Assembly: GCA_040753075.1 (NCBI GenBank)
Contig: JBFMHA010000048.1
Span: forward strand, 1 to 28,441
From: UBA6814 sp040753075
GTDB lineage: Bacteria > Desulfobacterota > Desulfovibrionia > Desulfovibrionales > Desulfovibrionaceae
Direction of reading: 5' to 3'
DNA length: 28,441 nucleotides
The position numbers were made by a program, and so were the translations under genes. Shown here piece after piece: positions 15,474-27,233 of this stretch (the first letter of the stretch is position 1; every line of letters starts with the position of its first letter). The notes below the pieces were generated by a model that was not told where the DNA came from, did no database searches, and was given only the letters and a program-made list of their open reading frames with translations.

Positions 15474-17198
15474 ATGTCACAAACCATGTCCGAAAAGGCT
15501 GGCCACGAGGCCGACGTCTGCTTCGAGGACGCTCTCGAGAACTATCTTCCCATCGCCGACTTCGGCGACCTTGGCGAAGGCAACATCGTCAAGGGCGAAG
15601 TGGTCAAGATCGGCGACGAGCACGTGCTCGTCGACGTCAACTTCAAGTCCGAAGGCCAGATCCCCGTTCACGAGTTCCGCGACGTGGCAGGCGAACTGGT
15701 GGTCAAGGTCGGCGATCGGGTCGACGTGTTCGTGGTCCGCAAGAACGAATCCGAAGGCACCATCATCCTGTCCCGGGAGAAGGCCAAGCGGATGAAGCTC
15801 TTCGATCGCATCGAAGAGGTTCAGGAAAAGAACGGCACCATCACCGGCAAGATCGTGCGCCGCATCAAGGGCGGCTACACCGTGGACCTGGGCGGCGTGG
15901 AGGCCTTCCTCCCCGGCTCCCACGTGGACCTGCGGCCGGTTCCGGACATGGACGCCCTGGTGGGCAAGGAATTCGACTTCCGCATCCTGAAGATCAACCG
16001 CCGGCGGTCCAACGTCATCGTGTCCCGCCGCGTGCTGCTCGAGGAAGACCGCGAGAAGAAGCGCGCCGAGCTGCTCTCCACCCTGGAGGAGGGGCAGGTC
16101 ATCAAGGGCAAGGTCAAGAACATCACCGAGTACGGCGTGTTCGTGGACCTGGGCGGTCTGGACGGCCTGCTGCACATCACCGACATGTCCTGGCGCCGCA
16201 TCAAGCACCCCAAGGAGCTGGTGTCCCTCAACGAGGAGCTCACCCTCAAGGTGCTCAACTTCGACAAGGACAACCAGAAGGTCTCCCTGGGCATGAAGCA
16301 GCTCGTGCCCGATCCCTGGGAGGCCATCGAGAAGAAGTACCCCGAGGGCCAGAAGTTCTCCGGCAAGGTCACCAACCTGGTGGACTACGGCGCCTTCGTG
16401 GAGTTGGAGGAGGGCGTCGAGGGCCTGGTGCACATCTCCGAGATGTCCTGGACCCGCAAGCTGCGCCATCCCTCCCAGATGGTCCACACCGGCGACCAGG
16501 TGGACGTCATCATCCTGGGCGTGGATCCGGACAAGAAGCGCATCTCCCTGGGCATGAAGCAGGTCAATCCCAATCCCTGGGACGTGGTGGCCGAGAAGTA
16601 CCCCGAGGGCACCGTGCTTGAGGGCGTCATCAAGAACATCACCGAGTTCGGCATGTTCATCGGCATCGAGGACGGCATCGACGGCCTCATCCACGTGTCC
16701 GACATCTCCTGGACCAAGAAGGTCCGCCACCCCGGCGAGATCTACAAGACCGGCGACACCGTGCGGGCCAAGGTCCTCACCGTGGACAAGGACAACGAGA
16801 AGTTCACCCTGGGCGTCAAGCAGCTGGCCGAGGATCCCTGGGCCAACGTGCCCGACCGGTACCCGGTGGGCGCCCTGGTCACCGGCACCGTGACCAACAT
16901 CACCGACTTCGGCCTGTTCGTTGAGGTCGAGGAGGGCATCGAGGGTCTGGTGCACGTGTCCGAGATCAGCCAGAAGAAGATCAAGAGCCCGGCCGAGCTG
17001 TTCAAGGAGGGCGTGGAGATCCAGGCCAAGGTCATCCACGTGAGCGCCGACGAGCGCCGCCTGGGCCTGTCCATCAAGCAGCTCAAGGTGGAAGAGGAGC
17101 GCAAGACTCCCAAGGAGTTCCGCTCCTCCGGCTCCGAGGCCGGCACCAACCTGGGTGAGCTGCTGCGGCAGAACATCGAGGATGCAAACAACTCCTAG
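15474..17198 (+). CDS. rpsA: 30S ribosomal protein S1
   Basis: This 574-residue protein has six S1 (OB-fold) domains at about 34-103, 119-188, 206-275, 292-362, 379-449 and 466-535. The first two are divergent (ribosome binding) and the last four share the pattern GxVxNITxxGxFVxxxxGxxGLxHxSxxSW (mRNA binding). It unwinds and delivers mRNA to the 30S subunit. Length matches E. coli S1 (557). The ATG at 15474 has GGAGGT at ideal spacing. Codon use leans toward AAG, GAG, GTC and ATC, as expected for a highly expressed gene. Its 3' end overlaps the sppA start by 17 bases. In many bacteria rpsA follows cmk and precedes ihfB; here it sits between rimO and sppA. Confidence 0.98.
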   Translation: MSQTMSEKAGHEADVCFEDALENYLPIADFGDLGEGNIVKGEVVKIGDEHVLVDVNFKSEGQIPVHEFRDVAGELVVKVGDRVDVFVVRKNESEGTIILSREKAKRMKLFDRIEEVQEKNGTITGKIVRRIKGGYTVDLGGVEAFLPGSHVDLRPVPDMDALVGKEFDFRILKINRRRSNVIVSRRVLLEEDREKKRAELLSTLEEGQVIKGKVKNITEYGVFVDLGGLDGLLHITDMSWRRIKHPKELVSLNEELTLKVLNFDKDNQKVSLGMKQLVPDPWEAIEKKYPEGQKFSGKVTNLVDYGAFVELEEGVEGLVHISEMSWTRKLRHPSQMVHTGDQVDVIILGVDPDKKRISLGMKQVNPNPWDVVAEKYPEGTVLEGVIKNITEFGMFIGIEDGIDGLIHVSDISWTKKVRHPGEIYKTGDTVRAKVLTVDKDNEKFTLGVKQLAEDPWANVPDRYPVGALVTGTVTNITDFGLFVEVEEGIEGLVHVSEISQKKIKSPAELFKEGVEIQAKVIHVSADERRLGLSIKQLKVEEERKTPKEFRSSGSEAGTNLGELLRQNIEDANNS

Positions 17199-18078
17199 TT
17201 TCAGCCAGAGGCATCCCTTCCTCTTCGGCCTCGCACTCATCGTGGCGGCCGTGGCCCTGCTTGCCGGGGCCATGGCCGCCATCCGTTTCTGGTTCGCGGA
17301 CAACGGCAAGACCGAACTCATCTCCCGGGACAAGGTCGGGGTGGTCCACCTGGACGGCCTCATCGACAACTCCCGGCCGGTGGTGAAGTGGATCAAGGAG
17401 CTTGGCGAGGATTCCTCGGTCAAGGGCGTGCTGTTGCGCATCAACTCGCCCGGCGGGGTGGTCGCGCCTTCCCAGGAGATCTACACGGCGGTCCGGCGGC
17501 TCGCGGAGCGCAAGCCGGTGGTGGCCTCCATGGGCACGGTGGCCGCCTCGGGCGGCTACTACGCCGCGGCCCCCGCCACCCGCATCGTGGCCAATCCGGG
17601 GACCATCACCGGCTCCATCGGGGTCATCATGGAGTTGGCCAACATGGAGGAGCTCTTCTCCAAGATCGGCATCCGCCAGACCAGCATCTCCAGCGGCAAG
17701 TTCAAGGGCGCGGGCTCGCCGTTCAAGCCCATGACCGCCGAGGAGAAGGCCTATTTCGAGGGGCTGGTGCAGGACCTGCACGCCCAGTTCGTCACCGACG
17801 TGGCCGCGGGCCGCAACATGACCGTGCCCGTGGTGGCCGGCCTGGCCGACGGCCGCGCCCTCACCGGCCGCCAGGCCCAGGCCGCCGGGCTGGTGGACGA
17901 ACTGGGCGGCTACGAGGACGCCATGGCGCTCCTGCGCACCCTGGCCAAGGTGCCGGCGGACGTGAGCGTGGTCGAGGGTCCCAAGAAGGAGGAGGCCTGG
18001 CTGCGCGACCTGCTGCAGTCCGCGCTCGACCTGCCCCCGGCAGGCCTGTCCGAAGGCCCCCGCTGGCTCTACCGATAA
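17182..18078 (+). CDS. sppA: Signal peptide peptidase SppA, single-domain (36K) type
   Basis: This 298-residue membrane-anchored serine protease degrades leftover signal peptides and other membrane peptides. An N-terminal transmembrane segment (about 11-38) follows a short cytoplasmic tail. The S49 peptidase domain carries INSPGGVV, nucleophile Ser123 in AASGGYYAA, and general base Lys175 in SGKFKGAGSPF (52 residues from the Ser, as in Bacillus and archaeal SppA). This is the short form; E. coli SppA is a 618-residue tandem duplication. The ATG at 17182 overlaps the rpsA 3' end, and GAGG immediately precedes it, which is too close for a standard site, so translation may depend on coupling to rpsA. 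An in-frame GTG at 17155 is an alternative. mqnE follows after 13 bases. Confidence 0.95.
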   Translation: MQTTPSFSQRHPFLFGLALIVAAVALLAGAMAAIRFWFADNGKTELISRDKVGVVHLDGLIDNSRPVVKWIKELGEDSSVKGVLLRINSPGGVVAPSQEIYTAVRRLAERKPVVASMGTVAASGGYYAAAPATRIVANPGTITGSIGVIMELANMEELFSKIGIRQTSISSGKFKGAGSPFKPMTAEEKAYFEGLVQDLHAQFVTDVAAGRNMTVPVVAGLADGRALTGRQAQAAGLVDELGGYEDAMALLRTLAKVPADVSVVEGPKKEEAWLRDLLQSALDLPPAGLSEGPRWLYR

Positions 18079-18091
18079 CCCCTTTTCCGCC

Positions 18092-19180
18092 ATGCAGGAC
18101 AGCAGCGACATGATGCAGGGCATCAGCGACATCCTTGCGGCCGGCGGCCGCATCTCCCCGGAGCAGGCCCTGTACCTGGCCCGCGAGGCAGCTCCCCACG
18201 CCGTCTGGGAGCTGGCCCGCCAGGACCGCGTCCGCCGCTACGGCCTGGACGCCTTCTGGGTCTACAACCAGCATCTCAACTACACCGACATCTGCGCCAA
18301 CGCCTGCCGCTTCTGCGCCTTCTCCAAGCGCCTGGGAGACCCCGCGGGATACACCCTCACCCCGGAACAGGCTGCGGCCAAGGTCCGCGAGCGCGAGGCC
18401 GAGCCCATCCGCGAGATCCACATCGTGGGCGGCCTGAACCCGGACCTGCCCTACTCGTACTACCTGGACCTGATCGCCGGGGTGAAGGCCGCGCGACCCG
18501 AGGCCGCGGTCAAGGCCTTCACCGCGGTGGAGGTGGCCTTCCTGGCCAACCTGACCGGCAAGACCCACGCCCAGGTCCTGGCGGACATGCGCGGCGCGGG
18601 CCTGGACGCCCTGCCCGGGGGCGGGGCCGAGGTGTTCTCTCCGGAGCTGCGCAAGCGGCTCTGCCCGGAGAAGGTCCCGGCCCGGGTCTGGCTGGAGGTG
18701 CACCGCACCGCCCACGGCATGGGCATCCCCACCAACGCCACCCTGCTCTTCGGCCACATCGAGACCTGGGAGCAGCGCATCGAGCACATGGCCGCCCTGC
18801 GCGACCTGCAGGACCAGACCGGCGGCTTCCTGTGCTTCATCCCCCTGGCCTACCAGCCGGGCTCCAACCCCCTGGCCGAGAAGGACGGGGCCAAGGGGCC
18901 CGACGGCCTGGACTACCTGACCACCATGGCGGTCTCCCGCCTGTTCCTGGACAACATCCCGCACCTCAAGGCCTACTGGGCGTTCGCCGGCATCAAGGCG
19001 GCCCAGGCCGCGCTGCACGCCGGGGCCGACGACTTCGACGGCACCCTGGTGGAGGAGAAGGTGGGCCACGCCGCGGGCGCGGCCTCGCCCAAGGGCCTCA
19101 CCGTGGCCCGGCTCCGCGCGGCCATCGAGATGGCCGGCTTCCGGCCCGTGGAGCGGGGCACCCACTTCCGGCCCCTGTAG
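18092..19180 (+). CDS. mqnE: Aminodeoxyfutalosine synthase (radical SAM), menaquinone futalosine pathway
   Basis: This 362-residue radical SAM enzyme joins the adenosyl radical from SAM to 3-[(1-carboxyvinyl)oxy]benzoate, giving aminodeoxyfutalosine. The cluster motif is Cys68, Cys72, Cys75 (CANACRFC). EIHIVGGLNPDLPYSYY, KAFTAVEV, LPGGGAEVFSPELR and EVHRTAHGMGIPTNATLLFGH match MqnE more closely than the related MqnC, which reads differently after the GGLHP segment. Length is typical (360-375). The start is uncertain: ATG at 18092 has no clear ribosome binding site, while ATGs at 18110 and 18113 have AGGA upstream. It lies 13 bases after sppA and ends 9 bases from the convergent TPR gene. It supports menaquinone as the respiratory quinone. 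Confidence 0.93.
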   Translation: MQDSSDMMQGISDILAAGGRISPEQALYLAREAAPHAVWELARQDRVRRYGLDAFWVYNQHLNYTDICANACRFCAFSKRLGDPAGYTLTPEQAAAKVREREAEPIREIHIVGGLNPDLPYSYYLDLIAGVKAARPEAAVKAFTAVEVAFLANLTGKTHAQVLADMRGAGLDALPGGGAEVFSPELRKRLCPEKVPARVWLEVHRTAHGMGIPTNATLLFGHIETWEQRIEHMAALRDLQDQTGGFLCFIPLAYQPGSNPLAEKDGAKGPDGLDYLTTMAVSRLFLDNIPHLKAYWAFAGIKAAQAALHAGADDFDGTLVEEKVGHAAGAASPKGLTVARLRAAIEMAGFRPVERGTHFRPL

Positions 19181-19189
19181 CGGGGAATC

Positions 19190-20836
19190 CTAGAATCCCA
19201 GCCTGTTGAGCTCCGCCCGGAGCAGCGTGGTCCAGGGAGAGGCCGGAGGGGCCTGGGGCTCGGCCGCGCGCAGGGTTCGCACCGCCTCCACCCGCTGCCC
19301 CTTGGCCGCCTGGGTCCAGGCCACGGCCAGGGCGGCCAGGGTGGCGCGCTCGGCTTCCCGGCCGGCCGCGGCCTCCAGGTCCCCGGCCGGGATCTCGGCC
19401 ACCAGGAAGCGCAGCACCGGGGCGGGCCAGGCGTTCTTCAGGGCCTTGCGCGTGCGGCGGAGGAGTTCCGGGTCCCCGGCGCGGCCCGCCCGCACCTCGG
19501 CCAGGTGGAGCAGGATGGCGGTGTTGGGCGCTCCTGGCCCGGCCCCGGGGCGCAGGTCGGCCGCGGCCTCGTCCGGCCGGTCCAGGGCCAGGCGGACCAG
19601 TCCGCGGCGCAGGGCGGCCAGGGGGTGGCAGGACGTCTCCAGGCAGGCGGCCAGGTCCGTCTCGGCGTCGGCCAGCCGGCCCAGGCGGCGGCGGGCCTCG
19701 GCCCGGACAAAGCGGGCGTCGGCCGGGGGCGAGCCCAGGGCCAGGGCCCGGTCCAGGTCCGCCTCGGCCGCGGCCGGGTCGCCCAGATCCAGCAGAATCT
19801 CGCCGTGCAGGGCGTGGTAACGGGCGCTCTCCGGGACCAGGGCCGCGGCCTTGGCCAGGTCCGTGGCCGCGGCCGGCAGCCGGCCCAGGCGGCGGGCGGC
19901 CATCCCCCGGTTGGCCAGGGCCGCGGCGGCCTCGGCTGCGGAGCGGGCCAGCTCCACGGCCCGGGTGTAGTCCTCCAGGGCCTCCTTGAACCTGCCGGCC
20001 GCCTCGCGCAGGGCTCCGCGGTCGTTGTGGGCCTGCCCCAGCGCGGGGTCCAGGCGCAGGGCCGCGTCGAGTTCGGCCTCGGCCTGCCTTAGGTCCTGCC
20101 GCGCCCGGGCCGCCTGGGCCAGGCCCAGGCGGGGCGAGGCCAGGTCCGGGGCCAGGCCCGCGGCCCGGCGGAAATCCGCCTCGGCCCCGGCCAGGTCGCC
20201 CTTGCGCAGGCGCAGCGAACCCCGCCCCAGGAAGGGCTCGGCCGCGTCCGGGGCCAGCTCGGCGGCCCGGTCGTAGTCGGCCAGGGCCAGGTCCGGCGCG
20301 TTCAGGCCGGCATAGAGCCTGGCCCGGGCCACCAGGGCCTGGGGATTGTCCGGGGCCAGGAGCAGGGCCGCGTTGTAGTCGCGCACCGCGCCGGCCGCGT
20401 CGCCCATGGCCTCGCGCACCCGGGCCCGGTTGAAGTAGGCCGGCTCCGCGTCGGGCTTGAACTGCAGGGCGGTGTCCAGGTCGGCCAGGGCCGCGGCCGC
20501 ATCGCCCAGGTCGAACCAGGCCGCGGCGCGGTTCACGAAGGCCTCGGCATAGTGGGGGAACAGGGCCACGGCCTGGGAATAGTCGGCCAGGGCCGCCCGG
20601 GGGTCGCCCAGGGCGTGCCTTGCCGCGCCGCGCACCTTCAGGGTCACGGCCTGGTCCTCCCGGTCCAGCTCCCCGGAGTCCAGGGCCCGGGTGGCCAGGT
20701 CCAGGGCCAGGGCCGCGTCTCCGTCCAGGAGCGCGGCGTGGGCTTCCCGGGCCATGTCCCGGGCCGGCCCCCCGGCCAGGGCCGGAAGCGCCGGGATCAG
20801 GCAGCAGCAGAGGACGAGAGTCAGGGCGCGGAGCAT
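19190..20836 (-). CDS. Exported tetratricopeptide-repeat protein
   Basis: This 548-residue protein has a Sec signal peptide (MLRALTLVLCCCLIPALPALA, cleavage likely after ALA) followed by about 13 TPR units covering nearly the whole length. Typical repeats read AxxDLGDxxAALADLDxALxLxPDxAxAYxNRAxVR. The helical solenoid is a protein-interaction scaffold, probably periplasmic. The CCC in the signal peptide is not preceded by a lipobox, so a lipoprotein is unlikely. The middle repeats carry Ala/Arg-rich codons typical of this genome, so recent transfer is not indicated. The ATG at 20836 has only a weak GGA upstream. It is divergent from the disulfide reductase and converges on mqnE. Specific function unknown. 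Confidence 0.9.
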   Translation of the reverse strand: MLRALTLVLCCCLIPALPALAGGPARDMAREAHAALLDGDAALALDLATRALDSGELDREDQAVTLKVRGAARHALGDPRAALADYSQAVALFPHYAEAFVNRAAAWFDLGDAAAALADLDTALQFKPDAEPAYFNRARVREAMGDAAGAVRDYNAALLLAPDNPQALVARARLYAGLNAPDLALADYDRAAELAPDAAEPFLGRGSLRLRKGDLAGAEADFRRAAGLAPDLASPRLGLAQAARARQDLRQAEAELDAALRLDPALGQAHNDRGALREAAGRFKEALEDYTRAVELARSAAEAAAALANRGMAARRLGRLPAAATDLAKAAALVPESARYHALHGEILLDLGDPAAAEADLDRALALGSPPADARFVRAEARRRLGRLADAETDLAACLETSCHPLAALRRGLVRLALDRPDEAAADLRPGAGPGAPNTAILLHLAEVRAGRAGDPELLRRTRKALKNAWPAPVLRFLVAEIPAGDLEAAAGREAERATLAALAVAWTQAAKGQRVEAVRTLRAAEPQAPPASPWTTLLRAELNRLGF

Positions 20837-20854
20837 GGTTTTCCGTTGCGGGTC

Positions 20855-20883
20855 TTGAAGCGGTCGACGGCGGATGCTAGTTT
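20855..20883 (+). promoter_or_regulatory. Putative promoter of the AhpF-like disulfide reductase
   Basis: TTGAAG (20855-20860), a 17-base spacer ending in TGC, then TAGTTT (20878-20883). Start near 20890 gives a leader of about 48 bases with GGGAGG before the ATG at 20938. Confidence 0.5.
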
Positions 20884-20888
20884 CCGCC
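20869..20888. promoter_or_regulatory. Inverted repeat over the overlapping divergent -10 elements
   Basis: GGCGGA (20869-20874) and TCCGCC (20883-20888) form a dyad with an 8-base spacer. The dyad lies across the -10 regions of both predicted promoters, an ideal place for a repressor or redox switch controlling both genes. The binding protein is unknown. Confidence 0.5.
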
Positions 20889-20901
20889 TATCCGGTGAAA
20901 A
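20874..20901 (-). promoter_or_regulatory. Putative promoter of the TPR gene, overlapping the divergent promoter
   Basis: On the minus strand, TTTTCA (20896-20901), a 16-base spacer and TAGCAT (20874-20879). Its -10 shares bases with the plus-strand -10 at 20878-20883, so the two promoters should exclude each other. Confidence 0.4.
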
Positions 20902-20937
20902 ACGCAAGGCTTCCCCGCGGGGAGCACGGGAGGACCC

Positions 20938-22635
20938 ATGGCGCTGCAGAACAAGGACGACAAGGACACCACGGGCAAGGCCGGGGGCGAAGGCGCGCAG
21001 GGCGAGTGGTTCCTGCCCAGGGACAGCCGCGAGTACCTGGAGACGCTCTTCAAGGACCTGAAGGCCACGGTGCGCTTCGAGGTCTTCACCAAGGACGGGG
21101 TCAACGACTCCTACAACGAGGCCATGACCCGCTTCGTCGCCGACCTGGGGAGGCTCTCGGACAGGATCCAGCCCGAGTTCTTCGCCATCCCCTCGGACCA
21201 GGCGGCCAAGCGCCAGGTGGAGCGAAGCCCCACCCTGCTCATCGCCCCGGACGCCTACCGCATCCGCTACACCGGCTCGCCCCTGGGCGAGGAGGCCCGG
21301 ACCTTCATCGAGGCCATCCTGCTCGCCTCCGCGGGCCGGAGCGGCCTGTCCAAGGCCTCCCGGGACCTGCTCGCCCAGCTGGAGGAGGAGCGCACGGTGC
21401 GGGTGTTCGTGAACCCCGAATGCCCGTACTGCCCGGGCCAGGCCGCCCACGCCGTCAAGGCCGCCATCGAGCGGCCCGACCTGGTGAGCGCCGAGATCGT
21501 GGAGACCAACGAGAACGTGGACCTGGCCCGGCAGCACCAGGCCACGGCCCTGCCCACGACCATCATCAACGATAGTCTGCGCCAGCGCGGCCTCTATCCC
21601 GAGGAGCGTTTCGTGGTCGAACTGGTGGCCCTCAAGGAGTTCGGCCAGTTGCAGGCCGAGCGCGAGGGCCGCGCCCCGGCCCCGGCCGCGGCCCCGGAGC
21701 CGGAGGCGGTCCGGGTGGACCTGGTGGTGGTGGGCGCGGGCCCGGCGGGCGTGACCGCGGGCATCTACGCCGAGCGGTCCGGGCTCAAGACCGTCATCAT
21801 CGAGAAGGGCATGGTGGGCGGCCAGGTGGCGCTCACCCCCGAGGTGGAGAACTACCCCGGCTTCCGCCAGGTGGGCGGCATCAAGCTCATGGAGATGATG
21901 GCCGACCACGCCCGGCAGTACTGCTCCATCAACGAGGGCGAGGAGATCCTGGAGCTCAAGGTGGGCAAGGACATCGAGGTGATCTCCAGCCGCGCCCGCT
22001 ACCTGTGCCGGGCGCTCATCCTGGCCACCGGGGCCCAGTCCAAGTTCCTGGGCGCGCCCGGGGAGAAGGCCCTGTACGGCCGCGGGGTGTCGGTGTGCGC
22101 CTCCTGCGACGGCTGGGCCTACAAGGGCAAGGAGGTGGTCATGGTGGGCGGCGGCGATTCCGCCCTCACCGAGGCCCTGCACCTGCACAACATCGGGGTC
22201 AAGGTGACGCTGGTCCACCGCCGCGGCGAGTTCCGCGCCCAGCAGCGCCTCCAGGCCAACATCGAGAAGGCCGGCATCCCGGTGGTCTGGGACAGCGCGG
22301 TGGAGGAGTTCCTGGGCGAAAACGGCCAGCTCGTCGGGGTGCGGCTCAAGAACCTGAAGACCGGAGAGTCCCGGGACCTCAAGGTGGACGGAGCGTTCAT
22401 CGCCATCGGCTGGAAGCCCAACACCGAACTGGCCGAACAGCTCGGCGTGAAGCTGGACGAGCGCGGCTACATCCAGGTGGACCGGCACATGCGCACCAAC
22501 ATCCCTCGCGTATATGCGGCCGGGGACGTCACCGGCGGCTTGCAGCAGATCGTCACCGCCGTGGGCGGCGGCGCGACGGCGGCGATTTCCGTGTTCGAGG
22601 ACATCTCCAACCCCTACTGGAAGAAGGGCGGGTAG
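20938..22635 (+). CDS. AhpF-like flavin disulfide reductase: double thioredoxin fold fused to thioredoxin reductase
   Basis: This 565-residue cytoplasmic protein has the architecture of AhpF. A charged N-terminal tail (1-24) is followed by a thioredoxin-like fold without CxxC (about 25-135), a second thioredoxin-like fold with Cys162-Pro-Tyr-Cys165 (about 140-245), an Ala/Pro linker, and a thioredoxin-reductase module (about 259-565). The last has FAD motif GAGPAG (266-271), redox pair Cys387/Cys390 in CASCDG, a GGGDSA NADP-binding loop and HRRGEFRAQQ, which indicates NADPH. Electrons would pass NADPH, FAD, Cys387/390, then Cys162/165 to a partner peroxiredoxin or protein disulfide. E. coli AhpF is 521 residues with CHNC; CPYC here is glutaredoxin/PDO-like. 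No ahpC is nearby. The ATG at 20938 has GGGAGG upstream. It is divergent from the TPR protein. Confidence 0.92.
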   Translation: MALQNKDDKDTTGKAGGEGAQGEWFLPRDSREYLETLFKDLKATVRFEVFTKDGVNDSYNEAMTRFVADLGRLSDRIQPEFFAIPSDQAAKRQVERSPTLLIAPDAYRIRYTGSPLGEEARTFIEAILLASAGRSGLSKASRDLLAQLEEERTVRVFVNPECPYCPGQAAHAVKAAIERPDLVSAEIVETNENVDLARQHQATALPTTIINDSLRQRGLYPEERFVVELVALKEFGQLQAEREGRAPAPAAAPEPEAVRVDLVVVGAGPAGVTAGIYAERSGLKTVIIEKGMVGGQVALTPEVENYPGFRQVGGIKLMEMMADHARQYCSINEGEEILELKVGKDIEVISSRARYLCRALILATGAQSKFLGAPGEKALYGRGVSVCASCDGWAYKGKEVVMVGGGDSALTEALHLHNIGVKVTLVHRRGEFRAQQRLQANIEKAGIPVVWDSAVEEFLGENGQLVGVRLKNLKTGESRDLKVDGAFIAIGWKPNTELAEQLGVKLDERGYIQVDRHMRTNIPRVYAAGDVTGGLQQIVTAVGGGATAAISVFEDISNPYWKKGG

Positions 22636-22636
22636 G

Positions 22637-22655
22637 GGCCGGGCTTCGTCCGGCC
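22637..22655. other. Stem-loop between convergent reductase and kinase genes
   Basis: GGCCGG (22637-22642) pairs with CCGGCC (22650-22655) around a 7-base loop containing TTCG. It follows the reductase stop by one base and lies 22 bases from the kinase stop on the other strand. No T-run follows, so it may be a weak bidirectional end. Confidence 0.4.
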
Positions 22656-22677
22656 GCCGCCATGCGCGGCCGACGCG

Positions 22678-23924
22678 TCAGTCCGCCCGTTGCGGCTCCA
22701 CCAGGGGCAGGGTGAAGGTGAAGGTGCTGCCCTTGTCCGGCTCGCTCTCCACCCGGATGCCGCCGCCGTGGTGCTCCACGATGGCCTTGCTGATGGGCAG
22801 GCCCAGGCCCAGGCCGATGGACTGGCCGGAGAGCAGGTCGCCCACCCGCCGGTAGCGCTCGAAGATATGCTTCAGGATCTTGGGCTCGATGCCCACGCCC
22901 GTGTCCTGGACGCTCAGGACCACCTCCCCGCCGGAGCGGCTCGCCCGGCAGGCGACGCGGCCCTTGGGGGTGAAGTTGGCGGCGTTGGAGAGCAGGTGGG
23001 CCAGGACCTGGACCAGGCGCTTGCGGTCCCCGAATACCGCGGGCAGGCCGGGCTCGACCTCCTGCTCGAAGGCCAGGTTGTCCTTGTCCAGGGCGTCCCG
23101 GGCCTCGGCCACGGCGTCGGCCACGATGTCCTCCACCGCCACCAGGCCCATGTCCCACTCCACCAGGTCGGTGTCCAGGGCGGTGAGCAGGATCACGTTG
23201 TTGATGAGCCGCTGCAGCCGCTTGCTCTCCACCACGATGACCCGCAGGTTGCGGTCGATGCGCGGGCACATGGGGTCGGTCTTGCGGCGGGTGGGAGGCT
23301 CGGGGGCGAAGGCCTTGGAGAAATCCTTGAGGGCCAGCTCGGAGAAGCCCCGCACCGCGGTGAGCGGGGTGCGAAGCTCGTGGGACACCGCTGACATGAA
23401 GGCCGACTTCATGCGGTCCAGGTCGCGTAGTTGCCGGTTGGCGTCCTCCAACTCCAGGGTGCGCTGTCGCACCAGGTCCTCCAGGTTGCGGTTCATCTCC
23501 TCCTGCCGGGCCGCCAGGCGGCGGCCCAGGTCCATCTCCTCCTTGAGCCGGAGCAGGTTGCCGACCCGGGCCTTTACGATGTGCGGCCGGAAGGGCTTGG
23601 TGATGTAGTCGGCCGCGCCCAGGCCCAGGCCCATGGCCTCGTCCGACTCCTCGCTCAGGGCGGTGATGAAGACCACCGGGATGTCCCGGGTCCGGGGATC
23701 GGCCTTGAGCCGCTTGCAGACCTCGTAGCCGTTCATGCCGGGCATGATGATGTCCAGGAGCACCAGGTCCGGCTGGGCGTCAGAGGCGGCCATCTCCAGG
23801 GCCCGGGGCCCGTCCGTGGCCGCCACCGCCTGGTATTCGGGGCGCAGGATGCCGGAGAGCAGCTTGATGTTGGCCGGCATGTCGTCCACCACCAGTATCC
23901 TGGGCTTGGACCCGCGCTTGGTGG

Positions 23925-23928
<4 letters not shown>
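22678..23928 (-). CDS. Receiver-histidine kinase hybrid (REC-HisKA-HATPase)
   Basis: This 416-residue cytoplasmic kinase starts with a receiver domain (about 9-128) that has Asp15/Asp16, phosphoacceptor Asp59 in LLDIIMPGMNG, and Lys111. A coiled-coil linker (about 130-175) leads to a HisKA domain with His183 in SHELRTPLTA and a HATPase domain with LLSNAANFTPKG and VQDTGVGIEP. A basic, Pro-rich insertion (about 206-222, APEPPTRRKTDPM) enlarges the loop between the two HisKA helices. The receiver probably gates the kinase; there is no output domain. The ATG at 23928 has GAGGAGG upstream and overlaps the stop of the upstream sensor by ATGA, so the two are translationally coupled. It likely receives phosphate from that partner's HPt domain. 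Confidence 0.94.
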
Positions 23929-27008
<3,080 letters not shown>

Positions 27009-27055
27009 GCCTGCCTGCATCGCCGTACGGTGAAAGAACGGGGGATTATCTGAAG

Positions 27056-27084
27056 CATATACTGGGAAACGGCCAAAAGTCCAA
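27056..27084 (-). promoter_or_regulatory. Putative promoter of the two-kinase operon
   Basis: On the minus strand, TTGGAC (27079-27084), a 17-base spacer, and TATATG (27056-27061). The start would lie near 27049, about 30-40 bases before the candidate start codons at 27020 and 27008. This is among the better -10 matches in the window. Confidence 0.5.
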
Positions 27085-27233
27085 GACACGGACGCTCGAC
27101 GCTGCTCCGCTCCAACACATGGCGAGATTCGCCAACATCCGGGAATCATTCGTTCCGCAGTCTTGCGTTAGCGACGAATTGCAGCGGCCTCCACCCCCTT
27201 CCCTCCGCCGCGGTTTTCCGTAATGCTCCGGCC

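Noticed and set aside
15477..17444. A 655-codon minus-strand open frame
   Set aside because: It is antisense to rpsA; the repeating pattern comes from the S1 repeats of the real gene.
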